Source of the DNA: GCA-2718815 sp963578105
GTDB taxonomy: Bacteria > Planctomycetota > Planctomycetia > Pirellulales > Pirellulaceae
Assembly (NCBI GenBank): GCA_963578105.1
Contig: CAUZBP010000003.1
Span: 1-64,000 of the forward strand
Direction: 5' to 3'
Length of the DNA: 64,000 nucleotides
Below the pieces are notes generated by a model, which did not search any database, was not told where the DNA came from, and saw only the letters and a program-made list of their open reading frames with translations. The translations under genes and the position numbers were made by a program. This document shows positions 41,983 through 52,000 of this stretch, piece by piece (the stretch's first letter is position 1; every line of letters starts with the position of its first letter).

Positions 41983-42732
41983 ATGGCGGAATTAAAGGAT
42001 CTTCAAAACGAAACCATTCGTCAGGAGATCGAGGAGTTTATCGAACGCGAAGACGAACGACGAAAAATCGTCAGTCTCTACGCCAACACATCCCCTGCGA
42101 TGCACGACATAGCAGCCAATATTATTCTGGGTGAACATTTAAAGGTCGACGAACTTACCAAGCAGGTGATTGATGGCGGATCCGATGCACTGGAAGTCAT
42201 GGACGACGGTTTAATTGCCGGCATGGCCATCGTCGGCATCAAGTTTCGCGACAACTTTATTTTTGTACCTGAGGTTCTGGCATGCGCCCGCGCCATGAAG
42301 GCGGGCATGAAACACATTGAACCGATTCTCGCAGCGTCCGGAATCCAACCCATCGGCAAGGTCATTATGGGAACGGTCAAGGGAGATTTACACGACATCG
42401 GTAAAAATCTCTGCATCATGATGCTACGGGGAGCAGGTTTCGAGGTTCTTGACCTGGGGGTGGATACGTCCCCAAACGAATTCATCGACGCCGTTGAAGA
42501 ACATTCGGCAAACCTGATCGGCATGTCTGCCCTGCTGACGACTACCATGCCCAACATGGGCAAGACGATCGAAGCATTCATTGACGCCGACCTGCGTGAC
42601 GATGTCAAGATCATGGTAGGTGGTGCCCCTGTCACGCAAGAATTCGCGGACGATATGGGAGCCGACGCCTATGGTGCCAATGCAATAGAATGTGTGGATA
42701 TCGCCAAACAGCTTTCGGGAGTAGCCAAGTAA
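41983..42732 (+). CDS. corrinoid (B12-binding) methyl-carrier protein
   Basis: 249 residues. Residues 30-115 are the helical cap domain (B12-binding_2 type, VIDGGSDALEVMDDGLIAGM, FVPEVLACARAMKAGM). Residues 125-245 are the Rossmann-like B12 domain with GDLHDIGKN: Asp135-x-His137-x-x-Gly140, where His137 should replace the lower cobalt ligand; later GMSALLTTTMPNM and MVGGAPVTQEFADDMGAD complete the site. Same architecture as MtaC/MttC/MtvC carriers and MetH's middle. GGAG six bases before the ATG. It would shuttle a methyl group between the two methyltransferases encoded immediately upstream. Confidence 0.95.
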   Translation: MAELKDLQNETIRQEIEEFIEREDERRKIVSLYANTSPAMHDIAANIILGEHLKVDELTKQVIDGGSDALEVMDDGLIAGMAIVGIKFRDNFIFVPEVLACARAMKAGMKHIEPILAASGIQPIGKVIMGTVKGDLHDIGKNLCIMMLRGAGFEVLDLGVDTSPNEFIDAVEEHSANLIGMSALLTTTMPNMGKTIEAFIDADLRDDVKIMVGGAPVTQEFADDMGADAYGANAIECVDIAKQLSGVAK

Positions 42733-43012
42733 TCCTGCTACTTCAGACCTAGTGTTGCTGTACCGAGCACATTGCTGCGGAGAAACTTTCTGACCACGCA
42801 TTGCCCTCCATTCCCAAGCCACAAACTTTATTTCTGCGGCAGCACCGGACTTCCGTAGTCGTCACAGACCTCTCGTTTCCGCCTTCACGATTCGTTCTTG
42901 GTTCGTCAATTGCCATTGTTCGTTAGACATTGGCAACAAAACGAAGTAGCATCGATAGGGTGGCTTTCTGGCCGGGGCACCCACCACAGCAACTGAAACA
43001 CTTCTGAACCCT

Positions 43013-44944
43013 ATGCAGCCCATCGACCCCGCTGATTTCGAGAAACGCCTGGAGCGCATCAGTGAAATATTCTCCCAGATTTCACAGCACGCCGACGTCC
43101 AGGCCCAGTTTCGCTGCCCCTACAAAAACCGGCTCGACCAATGCACTGCTGGCTTCGGCTGCCGCCACAAGCGCAAATCTGCCGACAAACAACAACCCCC
43201 TCTCTGCACCAGCGACGATCAATTGGATTATCGAGATGCATGGGAAACGGAAACCGCCGATTACGATGCGATGCGCAAAGAACTACGTGGCCTAAGGAAA
43301 GAAAAAGGAACCATCGACCCGGCGGCAGGTTCCGTATGGCATGACGGGAAACAATCGACCTCCGTCAATGGAAAGACGATCTTTGATTTTGCCGATGATC
43401 TACAGGTCCGCGTGCCCACCTCCTGCAGCCGGTCAGGGGTCTGTCACGAGTGTGTCGTGCACGTCAAGCAAGGCATGACGGGTCTTTGTGAACGAACCGA
43501 AGCAGAACAATTCTTGAATGACAATTTTCGCCTGGCTTGTCAGGCAGAAGTCGTCGATGCCTCTCAGGATATTGAATTTGGACTGCTGCGCCGGTCGCCG
43601 CGCATTTTGCAAGCTGACAGTTCGACGCACCTCCAGGTTGATCCTGCGGTGAAGCAACACAACGACGGAGTTTACTACTACAACGAAGTAATTGATGACT
43701 ACCGGGGAATGATCTACGGCGTGGCACTCGACCTGGGAACCACGACGGTGGTCATGGAGTTGCTTGATCTGGAGTCCGGAACATCCGTCTACACATCGTC
43801 TTTCGAAAATCCACAGCGTTTTGGCGGTAGCGACGTGATGACTCGCATCAGTTATGACGGAGGCCGCCACCAGGGTGAACTGCACCGCGCCATCATCAAT
43901 ACTTTGAACACCGAAATCTTGGAGATGTGCGCACGACTGGGTATCGAACGACATGTAATCTACGAGATTGTCGTGGCCGGCAATTCAACGATGCGCGAAT
44001 TGTTTTTCGATTTGGACGTGCAAACCATCGGACAGAAGCCGTACAAGTCCGTCGTCGAATACGACTTCCTCGAAGGCCGCCGTGACTCCACCGCACTTTG
44101 TTCAATGGCCCGCAAACTACGTATCCGGGCGAATAAAAACGCACGAGTATTTGGCGTCCCGCTCATCGCGAGTCACGTTGGAGGTGACGTCGTTGCCGAC
44201 CTCGTGTCCATTGACATCGCCTCAAAAACAGAGATCGTGATGTTGGTCGACGTAGGCACCAACACCGAAATCGTCATCGGTAATCAAGATCGCCTGGTTG
44301 CCGCTTCCTGCCCGGCAGGGCCGGCCTTTGAAGGCGGACTGGTGACCCATGGTATGCCGGGATACGAAGGTGCCATCGAGTCGGTGCGATACACTTCGGA
44401 AGGATTCGATTGCAAGACGATTGGTGATGTGTCTCCCGTAGGATTCTGTGGATCTGGCTTAATCGACCTGCTGGCAGAACTGGTGCGCAACAACCTCATG
44501 AATCCCATGGGAGTGTTCCCCCGAAAAGCGAGTGAACTGACGATCCTGCCCGACCAAAACATCACTTTTTCCCGCGCGGATGCGAGCCATCTGGCCCAGG
44601 CAAAAGCCGCTAATTACTGCGGTCAGTTGATTGCTATGCGGCACTTCGGAATTAACCCTGACGAAATTTCACGTCTCTATCTGGCGGGAGGATTTGCGAA
44701 TTACGTCGACCCGGAACACGCCGTGGAAATTGGATTCCTGGCACCCGTGCCACTGGACCGGACCGAGAAAATTGGAAATGCAGCGGCACAAGGGGCCAGA
44801 GAACTGCTCCTTTCCGTCCAGAAAAGAGAGCAGACCGAGACCCTCATCCGGGGAATTGAACATATCGAACTCGAGACGTTCCCGGACTTCTTCGATGCGT
44901 TTGTTGAGGGCTGCCAATTCAAACCGATGCCTGCTGAAATATAA
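43013..44944 (+). CDS. reductive activator of corrinoid proteins (ferredoxin-ASKHA/DUF4445)
   Basis: 643 residues. Repairs corrinoid proteins oxidised to Co(II), using an Fe-S electron and ATP. Residues about 115-180 are a [2Fe-2S] plant-type ferredoxin domain: Cys138-x5-Cys144-x2-Cys147 and Cys176. From about 235 the RACE/DUF4445 ASKHA domain follows: VALDLGTTTVVMEL (phosphate loop), LVDVGTNTEIVIG (second), GFCGSGLIDLLAEL and LYLAGGFANYVDP. Unusual: an extra N-terminal Cys set (Cys35, Cys44, Cys50, Cys65) that could bind a second cluster or zinc. It lies 280 bp after the corrinoid gene, same strand; probably same regulon, perhaps its own promoter. No Shine-Dalgarno obvious. Confidence 0.93.
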   Translation: MQPIDPADFEKRLERISEIFSQISQHADVQAQFRCPYKNRLDQCTAGFGCRHKRKSADKQQPPLCTSDDQLDYRDAWETETADYDAMRKELRGLRKEKGTIDPAAGSVWHDGKQSTSVNGKTIFDFADDLQVRVPTSCSRSGVCHECVVHVKQGMTGLCERTEAEQFLNDNFRLACQAEVVDASQDIEFGLLRRSPRILQADSSTHLQVDPAVKQHNDGVYYYNEVIDDYRGMIYGVALDLGTTTVVMELLDLESGTSVYTSSFENPQRFGGSDVMTRISYDGGRHQGELHRAIINTLNTEILEMCARLGIERHVIYEIVVAGNSTMRELFFDLDVQTIGQKPYKSVVEYDFLEGRRDSTALCSMARKLRIRANKNARVFGVPLIASHVGGDVVADLVSIDIASKTEIVMLVDVGTNTEIVIGNQDRLVAASCPAGPAFEGGLVTHGMPGYEGAIESVRYTSEGFDCKTIGDVSPVGFCGSGLIDLLAELVRNNLMNPMGVFPRKASELTILPDQNITFSRADASHLAQAKAANYCGQLIAMRHFGINPDEISRLYLAGGFANYVDPEHAVEIGFLAPVPLDRTEKIGNAAAQGARELLLSVQKREQTETLIRGIEHIELETFPDFFDAFVEGCQFKPMPAEI

Positions 44945-45195
44945 ATTCAAGATGGACCCTCGGTTCTGATGGGGCGGTCAAAACCCAGGAACAGACGTTT
45001 GGACAAATTCCTTTTCATCGAGAGGATGATTTATCTCATGAACTGCCGCCCCGGTTGTTCACCACCCAGGCAGACGAAACGTTGCACCCGGCATGTGCCA
45101 ACCCCAACACCCTGACAACGATCGGATTTTCCGATCATCCGTTCCCAGCGCCAACTTGTGAAAGGTCCCACCCAACGCCACGCTCCATTTGCGAT

Positions 45196-45720
45196 CTAAA
45201 ACCTTTGAAATAACAAATAGAGCCAGGTCGCCAGACAAATTGGCACTGCGAAAGCGATCTTGCGAACTGGACGCGAGGTTACCTGTTCCAACTCGTGCGC
45301 CCTTTCTGTCGATCCAGGCGCCGAAGGGGTTTCTAATTCAGGTGATCGAAAGAACACCCTTTTTGATTGTCGGAACAGCATTGCACAGCACACCCCGGTG
45401 GTGGCCAGAATACAACTCACGGCCAGGACTATTAAGACGCCCCGCCAACCAAGCCAGGCGCCCAAAGACCCCACCAGTTTCACGTCACCGGCTCCACCCC
45501 CTCCTGCCAACATCACCGGAAGCAGGGCTCCAAACCCGACAGCAAATCCCGACAGGGCAAACCAAAGACCTTCGCCGAAGCAGACGTGGTAGAAAAGGCC
45601 CAGCAATAATGTCGGAATCGTTAGATAATTGGGAATTCTTTTGTATTTCCAATCCCAGACAGCGGCCCCCACAGTCGACAGGAACAGGGCCACGACATAA
45701 AAAACTTTAGCGAGACTCAT
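45196..45720 (-). CDS. prepilin peptidase, A24 family (TadV/CpaA-like)
   Basis: 174 residues, membrane aspartic protease that processes type IV/Flp prepilins. Both catalytic Asp motifs are present: DWKYKRIPN near residue 23 and GGAGDVKLVG (the GxGD signature) near residue 77. Five to six membrane helices; no N-methylase domain, as in the short CpaA/TadV group. A C-terminal basic loop (RQSKRVFFRSPELETPSAPG) and a final helix. No pilin or Tad genes in the window. It begins 33 bp after the stop of the double-ACT gene, likely co-transcribed with it. Confidence 0.88.
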   Translation of the reverse strand: MSLAKVFYVVALFLSTVGAAVWDWKYKRIPNYLTIPTLLLGLFYHVCFGEGLWFALSGFAVGFGALLPVMLAGGGGAGDVKLVGSLGAWLGWRGVLIVLAVSCILATTGVCCAMLFRQSKRVFFRSPELETPSAPGSTERAHELEQVTSRPVRKIAFAVPICLATWLYLLFQRF

Positions 45721-45753
45721 GACTCATTCCAAGAACGGGGCTGGAGATGCGGT

Positions 45754-46284
45754 TCACGATTTCTTCACTTTGTGCAGGCGGATGTCGACCGTCAAATCGT
45801 GCGCAATCTGTTCCAATCGGTCCCACAATTTTCTTTCTGACAGCTCCTTGGGCAAACGTAGCTCCGCAGTCGCTTGAAAGAGCTTTCCACCCGACATGGG
45901 GGCATTCACACATTCTGTTTGAAGTTCTTCGACATTTACTTCCAGCGAAGCGAGTGCCTGAGTCACCTCGCGCATGATTCCCGGCCGATCATTTCCCAGC
46001 AGGTCAAGTTGCATCAAACAGAAATCAGGCTGCGTAGATTCGTCTTCGCTGGAAGCGATCGTCACCTTCAATCCCTGGGACTCCAAAGCTTGCAATTCCG
46101 TGGCTAGTTGGGCGACGGATTCAACGGGGACGCTGACACGTAGAATTCCGGCAAACTGGCCCGACAGATGGGACATGCGGCTTTCGACCCAGTTTCCGCC
46201 ATATTGCGTCACCACCTGTGCCACAATTTCCACAAGACCAGGTCGATCGGTACCAATGATGGTTAAAACAAGTGATTTCAACAT
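45754..46284 (-). CDS. double ACT-domain protein, GcvR-like
   Basis: About 176 residues made of two ACT domains: residues 5-80 (SLVLTIIGTDRPGLVEIVAQ, GGNWVESRMSHLSGQFAGIL) and 90-170 (LDLLGNDRPGIMREVTQALA, VNVEELQTECVNAPMSGGKL). This is the layout of GcvR, which in Escherichia coli restrains the glycine-cleavage activator GcvA in response to glycine. No gcvA or gcvTHP genes are near. Could bind another amino acid. Start at 46284 (MLKSLVLT) chosen over the GTG at 46299. Confidence 0.85.
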   Translation of the reverse strand: MLKSLVLTIIGTDRPGLVEIVAQVVTQYGGNWVESRMSHLSGQFAGILRVSVPVESVAQLATELQALESQGLKVTIASSEDESTQPDFCLMQLDLLGNDRPGIMREVTQALASLEVNVEELQTECVNAPMSGGKLFQATAELRLPKELSERKLWDRLEQIAHDLTVDIRLHKVKKS

Positions 46285-46719
46285 CCGGGTAGGTCTCACT
46301 CGCTTCCCAAGTTGATTTCAGTCTCCAACTCGCAAAACTATCTGGGTGCAGTAAACCACGTCACTTCCCAACCCGGACGCGGTACACACTCCACAGCTTT
46401 CCAACACTAGAATATCCGCTGAAGACTCACTCCGTGCAACCCGTCCACCAGCGCGGAGGATGTCTCGCCCGCAGTCCGGTAACCAGGGCTTCAGGAAAGC
46501 ACCTCTACAGCTTATTTCACCTTCTTTTTCCGGTCCCATTTAAACTTCCAGCCGACCGGCTGTTCTTGCGTACGGTGAGGGTTGAAAGTTGGTTCAACAG
46601 AACTTGTGTTGTACCAGTACGGGTTACCAGGGGAGGATCTGAATCAGCCTCCAGCTTCCTTGAAACTCCGGGCTAGAGGGACTCTCCGTTGATGGTTCCT
46701 CGTGAGACCGCAGCAGATA
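46285..46719. other. intergenic region without recognised gene
   Basis: 435 bp between two - strand genes. Short frames only; no RNA gene or clear hairpin with T-run found. Confidence 0.4.
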
Positions 46720-47598
46720 CTACCGGTGCAACCCGGCAAGTGCGTCCTCGCAAGTTTGCCACCGTCCGGCAGGAAAATGTTTCCGCCACAACGAACTATC
46801 CAGCGACACATCGCGTGGACGGAGTTCAGCAGCCGGAACACTGACGCGACTGACAGGAGAGATGCTTTCGGGATTGAAACCCAGTAATGCTGCTACTCGC
46901 TGCCCCATTTCAAAGCGAGATAGCCGCTCCGGCCCTCCCAAATGAATCGTACCCTGATAATCCGCACAAGCTATCTCCAGAATCGCTTGTGCCGCATCCG
47001 ATGTCCAGAGCGGCGTGCGCCATTCGTCGACAAACAGGCCACAGGGTTGCTGATGACGAAGCATCTCAATCTGTCGGTCCAAAAAAGTCAATTCGGAACC
47101 TTGACCTAGTGCGTAGAGCAAACTGAGCCGGACAATCACGTGGTTCGGATGCTGCTTGACGACTTGTTCCGCCATTACTTTCGTCTTTCCATAATATGAA
47201 AGCGGACCCACCGCATCCTGTTCACGATATTGCCCACGTTCTCCATCAAATACAAGGTCCGTCGATAGGATGACCATTTTAGCGTTTGCCGCCCCGGCCA
47301 ATTCGGTCAGTTGCGAACTCACTTCGACATTGACTTGCTTTGCACGGGTCGGGTCTGCTTGGCAAGCGGCGATGGTACTGGATGCCGCCGCATGTACCAC
47401 AATCTCCGGTTTTGCTTCGCGAAACGCCTCCGCCACCAAATCTTTTTCCAGGAGTTCCACAGGCCGCAATCGGCCTCCGCAGAAAGCCTCCGATCCTCGG
47501 TGACTCCAAGCCACGGTCGGCATCCCTAACTGCCGGCAGGCATGCAGCAAGCGACTGCCCAAATGACCTCCGGACCCCGTAATCAGAATTCGCTTCAT
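46720..47598 (-). CDS. extended SDR, dTDP-4-dehydrorhamnose reductase-like (RfbD family)
   Basis: 292 residues. N-terminal KRILITGSGGHLGSRLL gives the TGxxGxxG loop of extended SDRs; VVHAAA, ILSTDLVFDGERGQYRE (RfbD hallmark STDYVFDG) and YYGKTKVMAE (Tyr-x-x-x-Lys) follow; the C-terminal half has GTIHLGGPERLSRFEMGQRV, as in RfbD (NxxG..S). It should reduce a nucleotide-sugar 4-ketone or be the related MAT2B-like branch. No rfbA/B/C genes nearby, so a rhamnose pathway role is unproved. Confidence 0.85.
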   Translation of the reverse strand: MKRILITGSGGHLGSRLLHACRQLGMPTVAWSHRGSEAFCGGRLRPVELLEKDLVAEAFREAKPEIVVHAAASSTIAACQADPTRAKQVNVEVSSQLTELAGAANAKMVILSTDLVFDGERGQYREQDAVGPLSYYGKTKVMAEQVVKQHPNHVIVRLSLLYALGQGSELTFLDRQIEMLRHQQPCGLFVDEWRTPLWTSDAAQAILEIACADYQGTIHLGGPERLSRFEMGQRVAALLGFNPESISPVSRVSVPAAELRPRDVSLDSSLWRKHFPAGRWQTCEDALAGLHR

Positions 47599-48033
47599 TC
47601 CGCATCCCCACCACCCGGTTCACAGCGCCTACCACTGATGTCGATACATTACGGACACAGTGCCAAGATGAACATGACAGCGTTTCTGTCGTTCAATCCG
47701 CATCAAGGAATGGGAAAAACGGCCAGCGTTTTTTTCATTCGTTCGTGCGTCTGAACCTTCGCTCAGTTCGTCATTCCGTCTGACACTCCAAAGCTCCTTC
47801 CATGGTTCCATCCTGCAGAATGTCTACCGGCCCCAGCCTGCTCCACATCAAGACCGAAAACCTGTACGAACCGTTAGCGCAGAAAAGCACCGAACAACTT
47901 GAGCCGGAGTCGCCGGTTGCTGACAAAACACGCTATTTACGTGAATGGACATTCATCCCTCGGGAACCGGAAACCCACAACCTTTGCCCGGTAACTGGCG
48001 AGAAAATTCCAACTCGCAAAACGCTCACCATCA
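47599..48033. other. intergenic region without recognised gene
   Basis: 435 bp between the extended-SDR start and the HU terminator. A + strand frame from 47802 runs on through the HU gene in antisense and has no family similarity; nothing else seen. Confidence 0.4.
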
Positions 48034-48068
48034 AACGAAACAGCCGCCTGTCTGCTGACAAGCGGCTG
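48034..48068 (-). terminator. Rho-independent terminator after the HU gene
   Basis: On the - strand, 30 bp past the HU stop, CAGCCGC (48062-48068) pairs with GCGGCTG (48041-48047) and pairing continues inward to a 12-bp stem with one mismatch and a 4-base loop. TTTCGTTT follows at once. Confidence 0.75.
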
Positions 48069-48097
48069 CCCGAGAGTTTTTTCGTTCGACTTGGTAA

Positions 48098-48424
48098 TCA
48101 GACCATATCTTTGAGATTCTTGAGAGCACGTACTTTGATTTTCGTACTGGCTGGTTTAGCCGGCCGCTCTTGGATCTCGCCCGTGAAGGGATTCCGCCAA
48201 TTCTTTTCGGCAGGACGAGCTGGAACTTTTTTCTTTTCGATCTTCACGAGACCCGGAATCGTGAAAGCGCCTGCGCCTCGGTTACCTAAAGCTTTTTTGA
48301 TCTCACCGCTCAAGGCATCCAAAACGGACCCGACTTCTTTCTTTGACAACTCAGTCGCTTCCGAAACGTTGTTTAGAATTTCAGTCTTCGTGGGTGGTTT
48401 CTTCTTTGCTGCGGCCTTAGCCAT
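48098..48424 (-). CDS. HU-family DNA-binding protein
   Basis: About 108 residues. Begins with a short Lys/Ala tail (MAKAAAKKKPPTKTEILNNV), then the HU/IHF fold: helix EATELSKKEVGSVLDALSGE, FTIPGLVKIEKKKVPARPA (start of the DNA-binding arms; canonical VxxGxFxVxxRxAR), NPFTGE (the conserved NPxTGE tip that bends DNA) and the C-terminal IKVRALKNLKDMV. It compacts and bends chromosomal DNA. Start at 48424 has GGAAGGG upstream; the frame extends to 48511 but without HU similarity. Followed by a good terminator, so it is a single-gene transcript. Confidence 0.95.
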   Translation of the reverse strand: MAKAAAKKKPPTKTEILNNVSEATELSKKEVGSVLDALSGEIKKALGNRGAGAFTIPGLVKIEKKKVPARPAEKNWRNPFTGEIQERPAKPASTKIKVRALKNLKDMV

Positions 48425-48535
48425 CGTAATTTTCCCTTCCTTGTAGGTTATAAAGAGTGAACAAAGTTTGTGTGTCCCGTTTCCTAAAGCGTTGATTAAA
48501 CGAATTGGCATCGAATTTACAACCCCTTTAGGCCA

Positions 48536-48570
48536 AAAAAGCCTTAAAAGTGGCCATTTTTAAGGTTTTT
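48536..48570. terminator. bidirectional terminator-like hairpin upstream of HU
   Basis: CCTTAAAA (48542-48549) and TTTTAAGG (48558-48565) form a perfect stem. T-runs flank it on both strands: TTTTT after it on + and TTTTTT after it on -. On the - strand it could insulate HU from upstream transcription; no + strand gene lies before it. Confidence 0.5.
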
Positions 48571-49025
48571 CGCCAGATTGGGTGTCCGCCGCTTCCAGTG
48601 CGTCAGGAAAATACACCTCCCCAATCACGCTTCAAACCGGAGTGACAGTCAGTGAATGGTTGCCCATCGAGCAGACACATTACGGCTCCCAAAATTCCTT
48701 GGCGGACTGTTGTTGCCACCTCCGATGGCGTTGTATAACATATTAAATAACCTGCAGTTAGGAACTCTGCGCCGTACAAAAAACGGGCAAGCCACGGGTT
48801 GCAATCTGAAGCTTTGTGCCATAGCCCGCAGGCCGAAACGGCTCGGGAATCTCTGGCACAATCGACAGCCTGACGTCTGTATTGAAAGCGTGACCTGGCG
48901 AAAATCGGGGAACTTTGCGGATACAACAAGGAATAAGACTCTCAGCGGATCAGAAGGACTTGGTTTCTGGCAAATGAAACTGGCCCGAGCCACCAGAGCT
49001 CGGCCTCGACGAAGGATGGATCGCT
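48571..49025. other. intergenic region before the second envelope operon
   Basis: 455 bp between the hairpin upstream of HU and the 1570-residue protein gene. Only chance frames on either strand; it should contain the promoter for the 49-64 kb operon, but no clear boxes were seen. Confidence 0.4.
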
Positions 49026-52000
49026 ATGGTCGGTCGCCCGGACGGATCACTGGTTCGATTGCTAGCCAACAGCATACTTTTTGTATGCTTCTGGACGCTG
49101 CTCCAGCCGTGCCCGGCAAACGACCGGGTCAACTTCGTAACATCGGACACGGACCAAGGAACCGAGGTGCCTGAAGTGTTCCTGCCTGCTCCGCGTGAGT
49201 TACTGCAGGAATTGTCTCGCACAGAAGAAGCTCTGCGCAACAGCCAGTACAGCGACGCAGTTTTCCGACTCGGCAATCTGCTGATCAACCCGGATACGGA
49301 AGATTACTTTGTACCGGATCGACATCGAGCAGGCCGGATCATCAGTCTTAAAGCCGATGCTCAACGAATCTTGGATTCAATGAAAGAGCCGGGAAAGACG
49401 TCTTACGAACTTCAATTCGGTAGCGACGCCAAGCATCTCCTGGACAAGGCGGTCTTGGCTGGTGACATCCACCAGATCAGTGAAGTGTCCCGCATGTTTT
49501 TCCACACGCACGCCGGACAATTAGCCACGTTTCTGCTGGGAAGACATCACCTGGATCACGGGCACCCTCTGGCCTCAGCGTTAACCTTACAGCGTCTTGC
49601 GCAGTCCACTGCAGCGAGAGCCCAATATGATCCCGCGTTGTCACTCGCTTTAGCGATGGCCTGGCTTCAGGCCGGAAACCGTCACAAAGCAGCCAAATCG
49701 CTAGAGTATTTTCAGCACTTTTCCACGTCGTTACCTGCGGATGTGCCACAACTGCCACAGGATTTGTTCGGAGATGTTGAATTGGCACTCGCCTGGCTCG
49801 ACAAACAAATTGTGGCTCATGACCGCATCCTTTCCATTGACCAAACCCAATGGCTTATTTATCAGGGCGACGCATCGCGCACGGGAGTTTCACTTGGCGA
49901 TGTGCCCCTGATCGTCAGCGACGACCCCCTGGTGAATTGTCGTTGGCGAGTTCCTGTAGCAAGTGACGAAGCGATGGAGAATGAAATTCTCAAGAAACAA
50001 CGGCAGTATCAGTTGTTAAACATTCCTGCGATGCCCCGTCTCTATCCCTTGGCATTCAAGAACATCATTTTGATGAGAACCCCGCGTTACGTTTTTGCTG
50101 TCGACGCCCAAACAGGGAATCGCTTATGGCGATACGACGATTTTCAATCCACGTTAAGCAATCAGGCCTACTCTGACCTGCATGGACGGGAGTTTCAAAA
50201 CTCGGGTCAAAACGGGCCGACAAGCTGGCATCAACGTATTTGGAACGACGTACCGTATGGTCAAATGTCGTGCGACGGCGAAAGGCTCTACTTTATTAAT
50301 AAGCTGGGTTATTCGACAAGCCTGCGCAAACTCGTTCTACGCAATGGAATCATCGACAATCCCATGGGGCAGAAAAACCACAACGAACTGGTGGCCCTGG
50401 ACCTCGCTACGCAAGGCAAGCGGCAATGGATCGTGGGTGGTGAGTCCGGAGAAAATGAGCCTCAGATGTCAGCAGCTTTTTTTTTGGGTGCCCCTTTGCC
50501 TATTGCGGGCCATCTGTATGCCTTGGTTGAAATCAACGGTGAGGTCCGACTCACCGTACTCGATGCCGCCACCGGCCAACTGCAGTGGAAGCAACCTCTG
50601 ATCCACACGGAAGAGACATCAGGATCGATACGCGTCAATACTCTGCGCAGGATGTCAGGAGCTTCCCCTTCCTTCTCGAATGGTGTACTTGTCTGCCCTA
50701 CGTCGGCAGGCGCCCTGGTCGCGGTCGACATTGCCACCCGCTCCTTGCTGTGGGGTTTTCAGTATGACGTGCTCCACCAACGACGAGGACACATTTGGCC
50801 GATGCATCCGAGAAACAGCCCGCCCCACCAACCCGGCACACGCTGGACCGACCCGACACCGATGATTGTGGGAGATCGAATCATCCTGACCCCGGTGGAA
50901 TCCAATTCGATGTACTGCCTCAACTTGGTCGATGGAAAAGTGCTTTGGCAGCGCAGTCGCGACGACTACCTGTACGTGGGTTGCGTGCACCAGGGAACCC
51001 TGCTGCTGGTCGGAAAAAAACAAGTGACTGGTATCCAATTAAAGAACGGTCGGGAAGCCTGGCCCGTGGCGGTTCCAATCCCTAACGAGGGAATGCCCAG
51101 CGGTCGAGGATTTTACAGCGGTGAGCATTATTTTTTTCCGACTTCCAAACGGGAACTCATCAAAGTTCACATACCGACTGGCGAACTTGTCGAAGTCATG
51201 CCGACCGGGAATGTGCTAGGAAATCTTATCTCGTTTCAGGACAGCATTCTCTCTCAGGGTGCCGACCACCTCACATCTTTTTATCAGGCTGATGTGCTAC
51301 GCCGCGTCGTAGAACGTCGCTTAAAAATCAACCAGCAGGATGGCTGGGCGTTAGCGCGGCAGGCACAACTATTCCTAAGGGAAGGACAACGTCGTGAAGC
51401 CCTCGTCGCCCTCCGCGAATCATTTCGCCTGGAACCGAATGATGCAACCCGCGCGCTTCTGGTCGATACACTTCTGCATGCTTTACAAAAGGACTTTGCT
51501 ACAAACGAAGACCTTGCGACTGAGGTCGAGAAATTGATCGACCAGCCGCTTCAGCGTACGGAATACCTGAGACTCATGACCATCGGTCTGCAGCAGATGG
51601 GAAAACGAATGGCAGCTCTGAAAGCATGTGTCAGGCTCATCGATGCCACGACCAAACACTCCGTCATTGAAACGGCCGATTCGAAGCTTCGTGTCAGTCG
51701 AGACCGTTGGATTCAGGTGCAACTGGCGAATATCATCAGCGGATCATTCGGCCGCGATCGACAAGCGATGGATCAGCTAGTGGAAGAGCGGATGACGGTC
51801 GCCCGACGCACTGGATCTTCAGAGGGACTCCGTGAATTCCTGCTCCACTTCGGATTTCATGCGCAGGCTGATGCAGCACGTTTACTGTTAGCGGAAAGAC
51901 TACTGGCAACCGATCATTTCCTGGAACCTGAAGTTTTATTAATCGCCCTCGGTCATTCCAGCCAGGCTCATCTAGCCTCTCGAGCCGACGCTTTGTTAGC

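Noticed and set aside
47802..48446. 214-codon + strand frame
   Set aside because: Its 3' half is antisense to the HU gene and its 5' half has no family similarity; the HU gene has strong start, motif and terminator evidence.
48603..48993. Overlapping - strand frames of 108-114 codons upstream of the giant gene
   Set aside because: No start signals, two frames overlap each other, Cys/Arg-rich composition typical of chance frames in GC-rich DNA.
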